From Bacteroidales bacterium (GTDB taxonomy: Bacteria; Bacteroidota; Bacteroidia; Bacteroidales; JAADJA01): a stretch of 64,000 bases of DNA. Under the pieces are notes generated by a model. It saw only the letters and a list, made by a program, of their open reading frames with translations, searched no databases and was not told the DNA's origin. Made by a program: the position numbers and the translations under genes. Every line of letters begins with the position of its first letter. Position 1 is the stretch's first letter. Of this stretch, positions 36,895-46,045 are shown piece after piece. The stretch is taken from the NCBI GenBank assembly GCA_016783885.1, contig JADHVR010000008.1, positions 1 to 64,000 of the forward strand, given 5' to 3'.

Positions 36895-37127
36895 ACCAAT
36901 CCTTTTAAAATTGCTTCAGTAATTAAAGTAGTTATTTGACTAGGTATTGCTTCATTTGAAATATTTACTCGAAAGTTAAGTGAATCATAACGATTTGATC
37001 TAAAATGCCGTGGTAGCTTTGCAGAAAGGTTGCTAGCTATATCCTGTCCAATATCCTGAGCTTTATCTTTATAATGCCTGGGTAAACGAATTGTCAAATT
37101 TTCAATATTTACTTTTTGTTCTGACAT
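36891..37127 (-). CDS. small eCIS protein between ATPase and DUF4157 genes
   Basis: A 78-residue protein with the pattern IENLTIRLPRHYKDKAQDIG and a helical C terminus. It overlaps the ATPase gene by 26 nt and the DUF4157 gene by 4 nt, so translation of the three is coupled. Its place directly before the cargo candidate suggests a chaperone, adaptor or loading factor, by position only. No family name is offered. Confidence 0.65.
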   Translation of the reverse strand: MSEQKVNIENLTIRLPRHYKDKAQDIGQDIASNLSAKLPRHFRSNRYDSLNFRVNISNEAIPSQITTLITEAILKGLV

Positions 37128-39162
37128 GTTCTAGTAGTTTTTCCTGTTCACGGCCACTCAGGGTACGTCCCTCTTTTATTAATTCACGTTCCAGTCCGCG
37201 TAGTAATTGTTTCATTTCAAGTGGTTTCTTGTCGTTTTTTGCTATAAAAACCGCTGATAGTAAAGCAAACTTAATTTGTGCACCTGTAAGTTCCACATTG
37301 TTTGCCAGAATCCCTATCTGACCATTAAGTTTTTCCTTATGTTCTGGAGGGATCAACTTGTCCAATACTTTTGACCATATTTGTTCACGCTGTCTGGCAT
37401 CCGGCTTCGGAAATTCCAATATATAACGCAATCGGCGGATAAATGCCGTATCGATATTTTCCTTTTTGTTGGAAGATAACAGTGCTATACCCTGGTAATT
37501 TTCGATGGCCTGTAGAAGGTAATTGGTATCTGTATTGGCAAAACGGTCGTGGGCATCTTTTACTTCAGTACGTTTTCCGAATAGGGCATCGGCTTCGTCA
37601 AACAATAATACGATATCCATGTGTTCGGCACGGGAGAGAATGCGTTCCAGGTTTTGAGAGGTTTCGCCAACGTATTTACTTACTACCGAGGACAAATCGA
37701 TCCGGAAAAGATCAAGTCCGAGTTCTGCAGCAAGTACTTGTGCTGCCATAGTTTTTCCTGTGCCCGGAGGGCCGATGAACAGTGCCATAAGGCCTCGGCC
37801 CTGTGGAAATAAACTGCGTACTTTGTCTTCTTCCCAGAATTGCTTTCTTTCTTTTGCTTCAAATACAAAATCATTAAGGGCATCGTTCAAATATTTTGGA
37901 AGCACCAAATCATTACGAATAAAAGGACAATCAAGCAACTGTGCCAGTACTCCCAGTTTATTTCGTGAAGATTCGCGGAGAACATCTGATGCTTCAGATG
38001 ATAACTGAACATCCCTTTCTTCCAGTGCATTAATATCACCTATGCTCATTCGATGTTGGGATACCAATGTTTCCTTTTCCTTGTTTGACCAGGTTTTATA
38101 AACCGGCAGGTGTTTATTTAGTAGTTCACGTTGCTCGGAAATCATAAGTTCAGGCATCTCAATAGTGAAATCTATTATTCCATTCACCGGTATAGGGTTT
38201 TGATTTTTTTCACAAATCATAAATTGCAGGGGAGCATTTAATATACCCTGGGGCCAGGCTTGTCGTACTGCTTTTTCTCCACACCATGCTATTCCACAAT
38301 TGTCTAACAAGGCCTGCCGTTGGGCATGCATAAAAACCTGCTGCCAATCTTCTGCCTGGTCTGAATCAATTCTTATAAGTTGCATTTTAAATTTAGAACA
38401 GATTATTGCAGCAAAAGTTCGCCGGCCGCTTCCTGGCGGCCCTACTACATTTAATCTTATGCGATTTGTATTATCTTTAAATATCCTTTTGAGTAAATCG
38501 GTAGTGCTTTTTACAGGCCAGTTTTTTATTGGAGTCTGTGGCAGATGGAACCTGGCAATTGATGTAAGTGATTCATCCAATCCTTCATGGCCAAGTAGCC
38601 ACTGTGCAATAAAAGGGTCACACTTTAGGATGTTAGGTTCTCCTACAGCAGTCTCCTTCTTAAGAATTATTTGCCATCTTAACAAAGATGAATCTGTTTT
38701 CAATAAGCTGCTATGGCCATACCCCAAAAGCCGAACCGCTAATTCCTCGGTAGCATATCCTCTTGCTGCATGATCTTGTAAGTATGCATAAATGCGAGAC
38801 ATGGAAGGGTCGAGTTTTATTGCCAGGCATAATTGAAACAGATCTGATTCTTGCTGATTTAATGCAAATATTTGGTGCAATTTAGTGAAGCGTGAATTTT
38901 TATTTTCAGTTATTTTTTTTTCGATGATAACTATTTCCTCGTTTATCTGCTGGATGTTTTTATCAGAATTATACCAGGAAAACTCAGCTTCAGGAGAATC
39001 TTTATCATCCAGTATGGCATTAATTGCGGCATGGGTAACCACCAACTGCCCACCGGTCTCACCTTCTTCCTGCCATAGTTTCCTTAGCCAGATAATTCTT
39101 CGTTTCGATAATAGACGAATACGAAGAATAACCATATTAAGTATTGAGTCTATTTGAGGCAT
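37102..39162 (-). CDS. AAA+ ATPase of eCIS (Afp15-like)
   Basis: A 686-residue ATPase. The C-terminal AAA domain is complete: Walker A IGPPGTGKTMAAQ (~460), Walker B IVLLFDEADALFGKRTE (~520), sensor LLSSNKK, and arginine finger region IRRLRYILEFPKP. An N-terminal second P-loop-like motif, GPPGSGRRT (~245), has Arg where the catalytic Lys should be, so that domain is probably inactive. A winged-helix-like N terminus precedes it. Every eCIS carries such an ATPase; it is thought to help particle assembly or cargo handling. Confidence 0.9.
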   Translation of the reverse strand: MPQIDSILNMVILRIRLLSKRRIIWLRKLWQEEGETGGQLVVTHAAINAILDDKDSPEAEFSWYNSDKNIQQINEEIVIIEKKITENKNSRFTKLHQIFALNQQESDLFQLCLAIKLDPSMSRIYAYLQDHAARGYATEELAVRLLGYGHSSLLKTDSSLLRWQIILKKETAVGEPNILKCDPFIAQWLLGHEGLDESLTSIARFHLPQTPIKNWPVKSTTDLLKRIFKDNTNRIRLNVVGPPGSGRRTFAAIICSKFKMQLIRIDSDQAEDWQQVFMHAQRQALLDNCGIAWCGEKAVRQAWPQGILNAPLQFMICEKNQNPIPVNGIIDFTIEMPELMISEQRELLNKHLPVYKTWSNKEKETLVSQHRMSIGDINALEERDVQLSSEASDVLRESSRNKLGVLAQLLDCPFIRNDLVLPKYLNDALNDFVFEAKERKQFWEEDKVRSLFPQGRGLMALFIGPPGTGKTMAAQVLAAELGLDLFRIDLSSVVSKYVGETSQNLERILSRAEHMDIVLLFDEADALFGKRTEVKDAHDRFANTDTNYLLQAIENYQGIALLSSNKKENIDTAFIRRLRYILEFPKPDARQREQIWSKVLDKLIPPEHKEKLNGQIGILANNVELTGAQIKFALLSAVFIAKNDKKPLEMKQLLRGLERELIKEGRTLSGREQEKLLEHVRTKSKY

Positions 39163-39205
39163 TCTATTAAATTAATGTCTAATACTGCTTGGTACAAATG
39201 TTTTA

Positions 39206-40540
39206 TCATGGATATATGATCCAGTTTGGAGGTGATTCAACACCATTCACAAAAATGCGAATTGGAAGTGAAACACCGGGGGTATAAACATTTCCCTGAA
39301 GATCAGTTGTCGGTAACTCAGCAATTAGTTGTGCTACACTATCAATATTAAACTCACCCGCATTGGGGATACCTGTAACCAATTCCAGTTTCCTGTCTGA
39401 GATATAAACAGAGACATCCCCCGAAAAGCCATATCCTGTAACCGCAACGGTGCCTGTTACAGGGTCTCCCTGGTCTATTCCATCAATACGTGGCGAAATT
39501 GCAAAGGGACATTGATTGGATAAATGTTCGATATTCCGTCCCGTTCCATCAGGTAGATTAATTTGTTTAATGACTTTTGCAAGTGCTGCATATATACCAG
39601 GGAGTATTACTGTCCCACCTGCACTCAATGTTTCTCTTATCACAACATTCAAACTATCTTTAGTAATTGCTATTTGCCACCAGGATGAGTCAACTTCTTC
39701 AGGATCATCCCAACGTTCATTTATAAGCAATAGAGTGGTACTTCCAGCTTTAAAGCCAGTACCCATGAAGGAAATTTTATGATCTATTGGTAGCGGATCA
39801 GGTAAAGGTGTTGGTGAAGGAGGTGCTTGAGCCGGTCGCAATTCTACTTCATTCGTTTCTGCCTCACCTGGTATGGTAAAAGACAAAGTATTTTTACAAC
39901 TGTCAATTCGAGGTGCCCCCTCAACAAATGTTTGAACACCATAGGTTAAAACCCTACCTGAACGCGACTGAATTTCCTCAGGTTCCAGTATCACCACAGA
40001 TACTTGATAATAAGCTGCCAACCTTTGAGGGGAATTACCTGCCGTCCAATAACTAACAGCTTCGTTATAAGCAATTGGCTGCAAGACAATTCGGAAACGG
40101 TTATCTGTTCCCTGAAGATCGGAGGGAAAAATCCTTTGTTCTGTCCCGGTATTATCTATTATTACAGAAGAATCGTCAATTGTAGGATAATCATGCAATG
40201 CCTTAACTGCAAGCCCTATCATTTTTTGCTCTTTTAGAGTTCCTGTATCCTCAGTCTCACTTATAGTGCATTTTGCAGTTAATTGATAATACAGATTCAA
40301 TCCCATTGGCACAAATCGGACTTGTGGTATATCACTTCCCATTGATGGGAGGTTCTTGTGATAGTTATCCTCTGATATATGATAAAGATAGATGCCTAAA
40401 GAATTGGCTTCTAATAAATCGGGAGGTTTGACTGAAACTGCAGGCCTGTCACTGGCTGTCCATTCATTGGATGCGTGAAAATAAAAATCAATGAATCTTT
40501 TTAAAGTATCGCTTACCAAAGAAAGGTCAAGTAGTGCCAT
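39206..40540 (-). CDS. DUF4255 tail-terminator protein (Afp16-like) with Ig-like extension
   Basis: A 444-residue protein. The N-terminal ~195 residues are DUF4255: LVSDTLKRFIDFYFHAS, GIYLYHISEDNYHKNLPS, RFVPMGLNLYYQLTAK, then AYYQVSVVILEPEEIQSRSG. Afp16-type proteins cap the tube and sheath and set the terminal ring. The ~240-residue extension has IPT/Ig-like features (HKISFMGTGFKAGSTTLLLI, VAVTGYGFSGDVSVYI). Many DUF4255 proteins are only ~180-200 residues, so this is a longer form. It lies directly upstream of the ATPase gene, as Afp15/16 neighbours do. Confidence 0.85.
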   Translation of the reverse strand: MALLDLSLVSDTLKRFIDFYFHASNEWTASDRPAVSVKPPDLLEANSLGIYLYHISEDNYHKNLPSMGSDIPQVRFVPMGLNLYYQLTAKCTISETEDTGTLKEQKMIGLAVKALHDYPTIDDSSVIIDNTGTEQRIFPSDLQGTDNRFRIVLQPIAYNEAVSYWTAGNSPQRLAAYYQVSVVILEPEEIQSRSGRVLTYGVQTFVEGAPRIDSCKNTLSFTIPGEAETNEVELRPAQAPPSPTPLPDPLPIDHKISFMGTGFKAGSTTLLLINERWDDPEEVDSSWWQIAITKDSLNVVIRETLSAGGTVILPGIYAALAKVIKQINLPDGTGRNIEHLSNQCPFAISPRIDGIDQGDPVTGTVAVTGYGFSGDVSVYISDRKLELVTGIPNAGEFNIDSVAQLIAELPTTDLQGNVYTPGVSLPIRIFVNGVESPPNWIIYP

Positions 40541-40542
40541 AA

Positions 40543-41502
40543 TTACAATTGCCCTAAGCCAAAACGGATTTTCAATCCTGCATTATTTTTAAAAGTTGAT
40601 TTTGCCTGTGGCCTGGAAGATTTATAAATAATTTCTTTTTCAATCACTTTTTTATTCTCTGCTTGAGAAAGAACTGGAGGAACCACTTCGATGTTGATCT
40701 TACCTATAGTTACATGAGTTCGTGGTATCCGTTTTTCGGGTATCCTTTCTTTGTCAGTTTCTCGTGGTGTGATTTCCTTAGAATTTTCCAGGTTCTGGGG
40801 TGGGGAATTGAAAACTTGCCAAAATGCCTCTTTATCACTAAAATTATGTTTTGCTGAATCAAACTTGTTTTCAGCAGGAATATCTGGAATTATGCTTTGA
40901 GTTTTTAGAGGCCTTTTCGTTGAACCCTCCGGTAAATCCTCCTGTCGGTGTTTATCGTTCTCTTTTTTTTGATTTGTTATTGTAGATTTATCCTTCGAAA
41001 TAATTGGTGATAATTGCTGAGTTTTTTTTTGTGTGGTAAAAGGATCAGAGGATTCAGCCGAAGTACTTTTATTATTACGATTGGTTTCTCGAAAAATATC
41101 AGGATTTTCCGAAGCCTTTTTTATATTGCTACCAGGCTTCTTTTCTGAATCTTTTTTATGCGAAAATTCATTGATATTTTTGGAAGTGGTTTTATCCGTC
41201 AGATTTGGATTGTCTTGATGAGGATCTATACTAACAATATCTGAATCCTTTAAATCGGGTTTTAGAATGTTTTTTTCTGGAACCACAACTTCGCTATTCA
41301 TTTCTACATTTACTTGAGGATTTCGGGGTATAATTGATGGTAAGTTTTCATTTTCTGATACTTCATTTTCTTCTTTAGTCGTATCACCATAATTAGAAGT
41401 GTTTTGTAATGGAAATCCAGTTAGGAAGGGTCTTCGTGGTTGAATTACATTGTCATCAGCCTCACCAAACGTATTACTAATTATTTTTTGGAAATAATCC
41501 AT
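40543..41502 (-). CDS. disordered Lys/Ser/Pro-rich protein of eCIS
   Basis: A 319-residue protein. A short ordered N terminus (MDYFQKIISNTFGEADDN) and C terminus (NNAGLKIRFGLGQL) flank ~250 residues of low-complexity sequence rich in Lys, Glu, Asn, Ser and Pro. It starts 32 nt after the baseplate-type gene and ends 2 nt before the DUF4255 gene. No long regular coiled coil is visible, so it does not look like a classical tape measure. It might still set tube length or link cap and cargo. Confidence 0.7.
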   Translation of the reverse strand: MDYFQKIISNTFGEADDNVIQPRRPFLTGFPLQNTSNYGDTTKEENEVSENENLPSIIPRNPQVNVEMNSEVVVPEKNILKPDLKDSDIVSIDPHQDNPNLTDKTTSKNINEFSHKKDSEKKPGSNIKKASENPDIFRETNRNNKSTSAESSDPFTTQKKTQQLSPIISKDKSTITNQKKENDKHRQEDLPEGSTKRPLKTQSIIPDIPAENKFDSAKHNFSDKEAFWQVFNSPPQNLENSKEITPRETDKERIPEKRIPRTHVTIGKINIEVVPPVLSQAENKKVIEKEIIYKSSRPQAKSTFKNNAGLKIRFGLGQL

Positions 41503-41534
41503 ACTATGAAAAGCAGCTTACTAATCAGTGTTAT

Positions 41535-42308
41535 TTAGCCCGTTTCAAGAATTGAAAGAAAATTGTGCCTGATACTTCTTGGTAGTTGGAGTATCTCATT
41601 TAAGCCCCATCCATAATGTACTGCAAGCCGATGAACTTCAAAGGTCAATAATTTTTTGTCCCTGATTATAGAGTTAAGCAAATAGCTTTGCAAATTGAAA
41701 TGAAACTTTTGCCCGGTTTCACAGTCAGGGCAGATGGTGTCAATGTCAACATCGATCAAAGGGGCAAGCTGGCTCATGGCTTTTGGAATCTCTTTCCTTG
41801 CTTTTTTCCGGTCGCCTTTGATTAGGCACCTTGAAATGATCACCTCCTCTGCTTGTTTCGGCTTCATTCCCATTACAGCAAGTTCATCGTCACCTGTGCA
41901 CATGCGGAAACTTATCCCATTGTTTGTGGTAAAAACATAAAAACCATTGGCTTCTTTCCCTGCATTTGCCTCGTTCGGCTTTAAACTCGATATAAGATCA
42001 GACAAAATAAAATCGATATCGAATGGTTGCTTGCATTCCCTGCATTGAACGGTAGTCTCAACCTTTGGTCCATAAGTATTTTCATACAGTGCGGTCAATA
42101 CTGCTTCACGATCAGGAATAGTAAGGGATGCTGATTTGCTTACTACAAAATCGGATTCAACAACACTCCCGATACAGGCATCCAACAACATTATTGCATC
42201 AATGGATCTTGAACCTGAAACCATTTGTTCTTCCACCCCTCTTAATTCATTGAGGAAAATCCATTTGTTTTCCGGGCAGTATTCCAGAGGAATATTAATG
42301 ACCATCAC
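41535..42308 (-). CDS. T4-like baseplate hub assembly protein with zinc ribbon
   Basis: A 257-residue protein. Two CxxC pairs, QCRECKQPF (~88) and ICPDCETGQKF (~192), can form a zinc ribbon. The C-terminal part (LLTFEVHRLAVHYGWGLNEI, LQLPRSIRHNFL) is the region most like phage baseplate hub or tail-assembly proteins, where a VHxLAxxYGW-like motif is common. It follows the tube gene by 19 nt. I infer a chaperone or hub-assembly role from family resemblance and position; it may not be part of the finished particle. Confidence 0.72.
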   Translation of the reverse strand: MMVINIPLEYCPENKWIFLNELRGVEEQMVSGSRSIDAIMLLDACIGSVVESDFVVSKSASLTIPDREAVLTALYENTYGPKVETTVQCRECKQPFDIDFILSDLISSLKPNEANAGKEANGFYVFTTNNGISFRMCTGDDELAVMGMKPKQAEEVIISRCLIKGDRKKARKEIPKAMSQLAPLIDVDIDTICPDCETGQKFHFNLQSYLLNSIIRDKKLLTFEVHRLAVHYGWGLNEILQLPRSIRHNFLSILETG

Positions 42309-42327
42309 TTGATATGATAATCAGATA

Positions 42328-42828
42328 TTATGTTTCTGAAGGTTCAGTTACTTCAGTGTCGCGTTCCCAACCTTCGTTCTGTAGCACCATGCTTTCGATT
42401 GCTATTGCATTGGCACTTGCATCAAGTTCTGGCAGCGTGGTATATTCAGATACCCAGCACCGGTAAACCTTATACGCTTTTGCAACAACACCTTGTTCGT
42501 TCAGTAGCTCAATGATCAGGTCTTTTCTAAATTCCTTGAGGGAGATTGCAGCATCACCATCTGTATTATAAACTTTATTTGCCCAATTCTCGAACTCCAG
42601 GTCATGCGTAACGCCTCTTTCCAATGTGATAGGTTCATGTTTTGAAGAGGCTGGTGAAACCCGGGAATGGCTCGGATCACCACCTTCACGGTGGGTAACA
42701 ACCTCTGTTGATCTTTTGAGTGTGCTGATCTTGCTCACACCTGCAACATACTTACCATCCCATTTAATGCGAAATTTGAAATTCTTATAAGGATCGAACC
42801 TTTGTGTATTTACGCTAAACTGTGCCAT
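42328..42828 (-). CDS. tail tube protein (Afp1/gp19-like)
   Basis: A 166-residue T4-like tail tube protein. Features include FDPYKNFKFRIKWDGKYVAG, the TEVVTHREGGDP segment, PITLERGVTHDLEFENWANK and AIAIESMVLQNEGWER at the C terminus. It polymerises into the inner tube within the sheath. Afp and Pvc carry two or three tube genes, but only this one is seen here. It follows the sheath gene by 12 nt. Confidence 0.92.
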   Translation of the reverse strand: MAQFSVNTQRFDPYKNFKFRIKWDGKYVAGVSKISTLKRSTEVVTHREGGDPSHSRVSPASSKHEPITLERGVTHDLEFENWANKVYNTDGDAAISLKEFRKDLIIELLNEQGVVAKAYKVYRCWVSEYTTLPELDASANAIAIESMVLQNEGWERDTEVTEPSET

Positions 42829-42840
42829 ATCTATAATATT

Positions 42841-45258
42841 TTATGTTTGAATTTTTCCGGCAATTTGCTGTATATAAATTATTACGAATTCTGCTGGTTT
42901 CAATGGGGCAAAACCTACCCAGATATTTACTCTTCCCAGATTAATATCGTTCTGAGTTGTTGTTTCACTGTCGCATTTTACAAAATAGGCGTCCTTTTTC
43001 TTTGTTCCCTGGAATGCACCCTGGCGGAAGAGATTGTGCATAAATGCACCAACATTAAGACGAATTTGAGCCCATAGTGGTTCATCGTTGGGTTCAAATA
43101 CCACCCATTTCAAACCACGGTAAAGACTTTCTTCCATGTACAAGGCAAGGCGACGAACAGGAATATATTTGTATTCACTTGCAAAATCGTCATCGCCATC
43201 CATTGTGCGTGCCCCCCAGTTGACAATGCCATTTGGAAAGACACGAATAGTGTTGATTCCCCTGGGATTGAGAACACCATTCTCTCTATCAGAAAAATTA
43301 TACTCCACTCCGATGATACTACGCAAATCGGCTTCTGTTCCCGCCGGGGCTTTCCATACGCCACGATTACCATCGATACGGGCCATTAAGCCGGCGATGG
43401 CACCGCTGGCACCAACCAGTAACTTTCTTCCATTATCATTGATTTGCAAACGTGGATAGAATACAGCACTATGGTCTTTGACCAGGCCTACCCGTAATGC
43501 ATCTACACCATTAGTAGCCAGTTGTGAAGTTGTCCAGATGGAAGGGGCATCCATCAGGAGAAAGGCTCTTTGTTGTTGACAGAAAGTACTGGCTGGTCCC
43601 CAAAGATTAGTATGGGGCTCGGCAGGAACTTTATCTGGTGGCAGAATGAGTAGGTTGAAAAGGTCAACTTCATTTTCTACAATAGTATAGGCATCATCAT
43701 AGTCTGTAATAGTCGGAGCATTTCCATCGGAAGCCAAAAATGGTGCTGGGTACTGGAAGGTACCAGTTCCGGCCACACCCAGCGAGTAGTAGCGAACGTT
43801 GGAAATGAAGTAGGCAAGAGCTAGAGCAGTATGATTGTCATTGGCCTGTGAAGAGGTGATCGACAATCGGTTTCCGTTCAAAGTTGCTCTCCAGAAGAAA
43901 ATGCGCGGGTTCGCTGACTGATAATCGTTGACAGCATCGCGGATAAGGGCCAGTTTTTCCCGAACCCCGTCATTATCACCGTTTATTGCTGAATAACCAA
44001 GTGCTGCAGTATACATTTTATCCGTAGCTAACGTTGTGATTAGATCGACAGGTATATTGGCGGGCACGGTATTTCCACTGCCATCAAGCTCATCCAAAGC
44101 GATAACCACAATGCTGTTTTGCGTCAAGTCGGCAAAGGTCACCCAATCGGCAGGTGCATTGAAGGTCAACCCGTTGGCCGCAGGGCGATGGGCGGAATAT
44201 GCAGAAACTTCCAGCCCTCCCTGCGCAGTGCCCAGCATCAGCGGGCCAGTAGCGTCATTAGGTCCTCCGGGGGTGATGACTACCGAACCAGTATCATCGA
44301 TTCTGGCAGAAGTGATGCGTAGAAGTGCAGAATCTGTTGGACCACCTACCGGCGTAGGTCCTGCTGCCAAATTGAAAGAAACAATTACGGATATACCCAA
44401 CACATTAATGGCAGTGTAAGCCGCCTGAATCCTGTTGGCAATTTCTTCTGCCAGGCTGCCTGCATTACTACTGTCAGGAAGTGTATTGCCCGAATAATCC
44501 GAAACAGTAATTGTAGCTAGGCTTACCGGTACCGGCACATTGCCATCTATACTGATCATAAAATCATTAGCTGTTGCACCAGGACCATCACCGATCAGCT
44601 GTTCTATGGCCGTTTCAAAGTCTCCATCATTGCTATATGGAATGGGACGGCTTGATTGCGAATATCCATTTGATAAAATGGGCAAAGCAGTGCCTAAGGT
44701 AGCAGAGACCAGGCTCGAATCCTGGCTGAGGATATCCGGTGCATAGCGCGGAGAGTTGGGATCCATGTTGAGGTTAGAGTGCATTTCTGTATCTGTCGCC
44801 ACCCGGATGCCTGCCGCATTGGTTTCCCAGCAGAACAATTCGAGGTTGAAGTTATGGTCGGGCTGTGTGCCGGTATATGTAACATTGGCACGAATTGTTT
44901 CGCCAAGCAGACCATGTTGTTTGGCTATCAGTTCAAGTACTTCATCACCACCTCCGCTTTCCGGTCTCAAACGAACATTAGCTGCCGAGGCCCCATTAGC
45001 AATACGTATCACATAGCAATTGGTGCCTCCATTCATAAAGAAGAGCTTCACATAATATGGCATATCGCTGAGCGAAGTATTGCTCGAAAACTCTCTTTCG
45101 AAATCAGTATAACTCAGGCATTGGACAGGCTGATTGATCGGACCCTGAGTTGCCCGGCCTATAAATAGTGCAATTGAAGTGCTTACGCCGACTATGGTCC
45201 TTACCCCACTAGGCACTTCCTGAACATAGACACCTGGATATGATGTTTGTACTGCCAT
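42841..45258 (-). CDS. contractile tail sheath protein
   Basis: An 805-residue sheath protein. The N terminus TSYPGVYVQEVPSGVRTIVG and TNCYVIRIANG, and the C terminus VNWGARTMDGDDDFASEYKY, YIPVRRLALYMEESLYRGLK, VGFAPLKPAEFVIIYIQQIA, are diagnostic of phage-type sheath proteins. At 805 residues it is longer than many eCIS sheaths (about 350-500), with an insert of ~300 residues in the middle that may face outwards. Afp has three sheath genes; one is seen here. GGAGGT precedes the ATG by 6-7 nt and a TAGATTTG box lies further upstream, which suggests strong expression. Confidence 0.93.
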   Translation of the reverse strand: MAVQTSYPGVYVQEVPSGVRTIVGVSTSIALFIGRATQGPINQPVQCLSYTDFEREFSSNTSLSDMPYYVKLFFMNGGTNCYVIRIANGASAANVRLRPESGGGDEVLELIAKQHGLLGETIRANVTYTGTQPDHNFNLELFCWETNAAGIRVATDTEMHSNLNMDPNSPRYAPDILSQDSSLVSATLGTALPILSNGYSQSSRPIPYSNDGDFETAIEQLIGDGPGATANDFMISIDGNVPVPVSLATITVSDYSGNTLPDSSNAGSLAEEIANRIQAAYTAINVLGISVIVSFNLAAGPTPVGGPTDSALLRITSARIDDTGSVVITPGGPNDATGPLMLGTAQGGLEVSAYSAHRPAANGLTFNAPADWVTFADLTQNSIVVIALDELDGSGNTVPANIPVDLITTLATDKMYTAALGYSAINGDNDGVREKLALIRDAVNDYQSANPRIFFWRATLNGNRLSITSSQANDNHTALALAYFISNVRYYSLGVAGTGTFQYPAPFLASDGNAPTITDYDDAYTIVENEVDLFNLLILPPDKVPAEPHTNLWGPASTFCQQQRAFLLMDAPSIWTTSQLATNGVDALRVGLVKDHSAVFYPRLQINDNGRKLLVGASGAIAGLMARIDGNRGVWKAPAGTEADLRSIIGVEYNFSDRENGVLNPRGINTIRVFPNGIVNWGARTMDGDDDFASEYKYIPVRRLALYMEESLYRGLKWVVFEPNDEPLWAQIRLNVGAFMHNLFRQGAFQGTKKKDAYFVKCDSETTTQNDINLGRVNIWVGFAPLKPAEFVIIYIQQIAGKIQT

Positions 45259-45263
45259 AATTT

Positions 45264-45270
45264 ACCTCCG
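45264..45270 (-). promoter_or_regulatory. strong Shine-Dalgarno of the sheath gene
   Basis: ACGGAGGTAAATTATG on the minus strand. Clear SD sites are uncommon in Bacteroidota. Similar ones precede the genes at 48920 (AAGGAGGA) and 50002 (AAAGGAG), which sets this block apart from its chromosomal neighbours. Confidence 0.6.
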
Positions 45271-45378
45271 TTTCTTATTTAAGTTGTTTTATGATTTATA
45301 GATTGAATTATGATATTTATTTATGAATTAAGACCTTATTAATTTTGTCTGCCTGATACAGCTTCGCCCCGTCAGTCC

Positions 45379-45386
45379 CAAATCTA
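45379..45386 (-). promoter_or_regulatory. TAnnTTTG -7 box upstream of the sheath gene
   Basis: TAGATTTG on the minus strand, between the 93-residue gene and the sheath gene. It would give the structural operon a leader of about 110-120 nt. Confidence 0.45.
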
Positions 45387-45429
45387 AACTGTTAAATATT
45401 TTGTCTTTTAAACCGTTTGTACTTATAAA

Positions 45430-45711
45430 TTAAAGCTCCCTAAAAGCCTCCTGGAAATTCCCTTCATCAATCAGATCATTAACCACCGGTTCAATAATGT
45501 TCATAGAACAATCTTCAACAAGTACCATGTTTTTATCCCAGAAATATGATCCTGCCAGATAGCTTCCATCTTTTTGGTGCTGAAGCTTTATTTTGTTAAT
45601 GTTTGCATAAGCAAAAAAGGATGCGTTATACTTTCTGCCATCTTCAAGAATGACGATCACATCAGTATTACCAGTCTTTGGATCATAATTAATTTCTGTG
45701 TTATCGCTCAT
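45430..45711 (-). CDS. small protein at the head of the eCIS block
   Basis: A 93-residue acidic protein of unknown family (VIVILEDGRKYNASFFAYAN, DKNMVLVEDCSMNIIEPVVN). It is the first minus-strand gene of the eCIS block and begins 8 bp from the 300-bp repeat copy 1, so any promoter for it would lie in the repeat. It may be a regulator, an immunity-like factor or an accessory protein. There is no transmembrane segment. Confidence 0.65.
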   Translation of the reverse strand: MSDNTEINYDPKTGNTDVIVILEDGRKYNASFFAYANINKIKLQHQKDGSYLAGSYFWDKNMVLVEDCSMNIIEPVVNDLIDEGNFQEAFREL

Positions 45712-45920
45712 AATGTCAGTATAACATATTATTCAGCCCCAAATATCCAAATAATAAACTCTAAATGCAAGAAAAATCATAATCCGTATAACACTCTTAT
45801 TCGTAATGAAAAACGGAAATATTCCGTATAATATGCTTAATTTGTGTTATTATCTGGAAAATTGTTAGCTTTTCTAAAATAAAAAAGCATATATATTTAT
45901 AAATGAATATATAATTTTAT

Positions 45921-45928
45921 TAACTTTG
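45921..45928 (+). promoter_or_regulatory. TAnnTTTG -7 box in repeat copy 1
   Basis: TAACTTTG, 23 nt upstream of the 15-codon frame. The second repeat copy has TATCTTTG in the same place, so the promoter form is conserved although bases differ. Confidence 0.5.
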
Positions 45929-45951
45929 AAAGATTATTGAAAATCAATATT

Positions 45952-45999
45952 ATGAGGGAAAGAAAACCTTACACTCCTGGGCAAAGTATGTATTTTTAA
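45952..45999 (+). CDS. 15-residue micro-ORF, copy 1
   Basis: MRERKPYTPGQSMYF, then TAA. The copy at 50323-50370 reads MRKRRPYTTGQSMYF with the stop in the same place. It may be a leader peptide or the beheaded start of a longer gene, such as an IS200-like or REP-associated transposase. Confidence 0.35.
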   Translation: MRERKPYTPGQSMYF

Positions 46000-46045
46000 T
46001 TAGCCGGAAGAATATTGTATTACCCGAATAAACAACCCTGACGGA

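Larger units (their letters stand above)
45720..46019. repeat. 300-bp direct repeat, copy 1
   Basis: Nearly the same sequence recurs at 50089-50392 in the same orientation. Shared features, in order: an ATTCAGC-CC block, TCCGTATAA motifs, a hairpin ACGGAA-ATA-TTCCGT, a plus-strand TAnnTTTG box (45921-45928) and a 15-codon open frame (45952-45999). It marks the left edge of a 4.4-kb segment and lies directly upstream of the eCIS block. 46020-46346 adds only a doubtful short frame. Confidence 0.85.

Noticed and set aside
42841-45258. A headed prophage instead of an eCIS
   Set aside because: No capsid, portal, terminase or lysis genes are present; DUF4255, DUF4157, the CIS tube protein and the AAA+ ATPase point to an eCIS.
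18922-45258. Many plus-strand open frames of 60-190 residues across the eCIS block
   Set aside because: They are shadows of well-supported minus-strand genes and show no family features.
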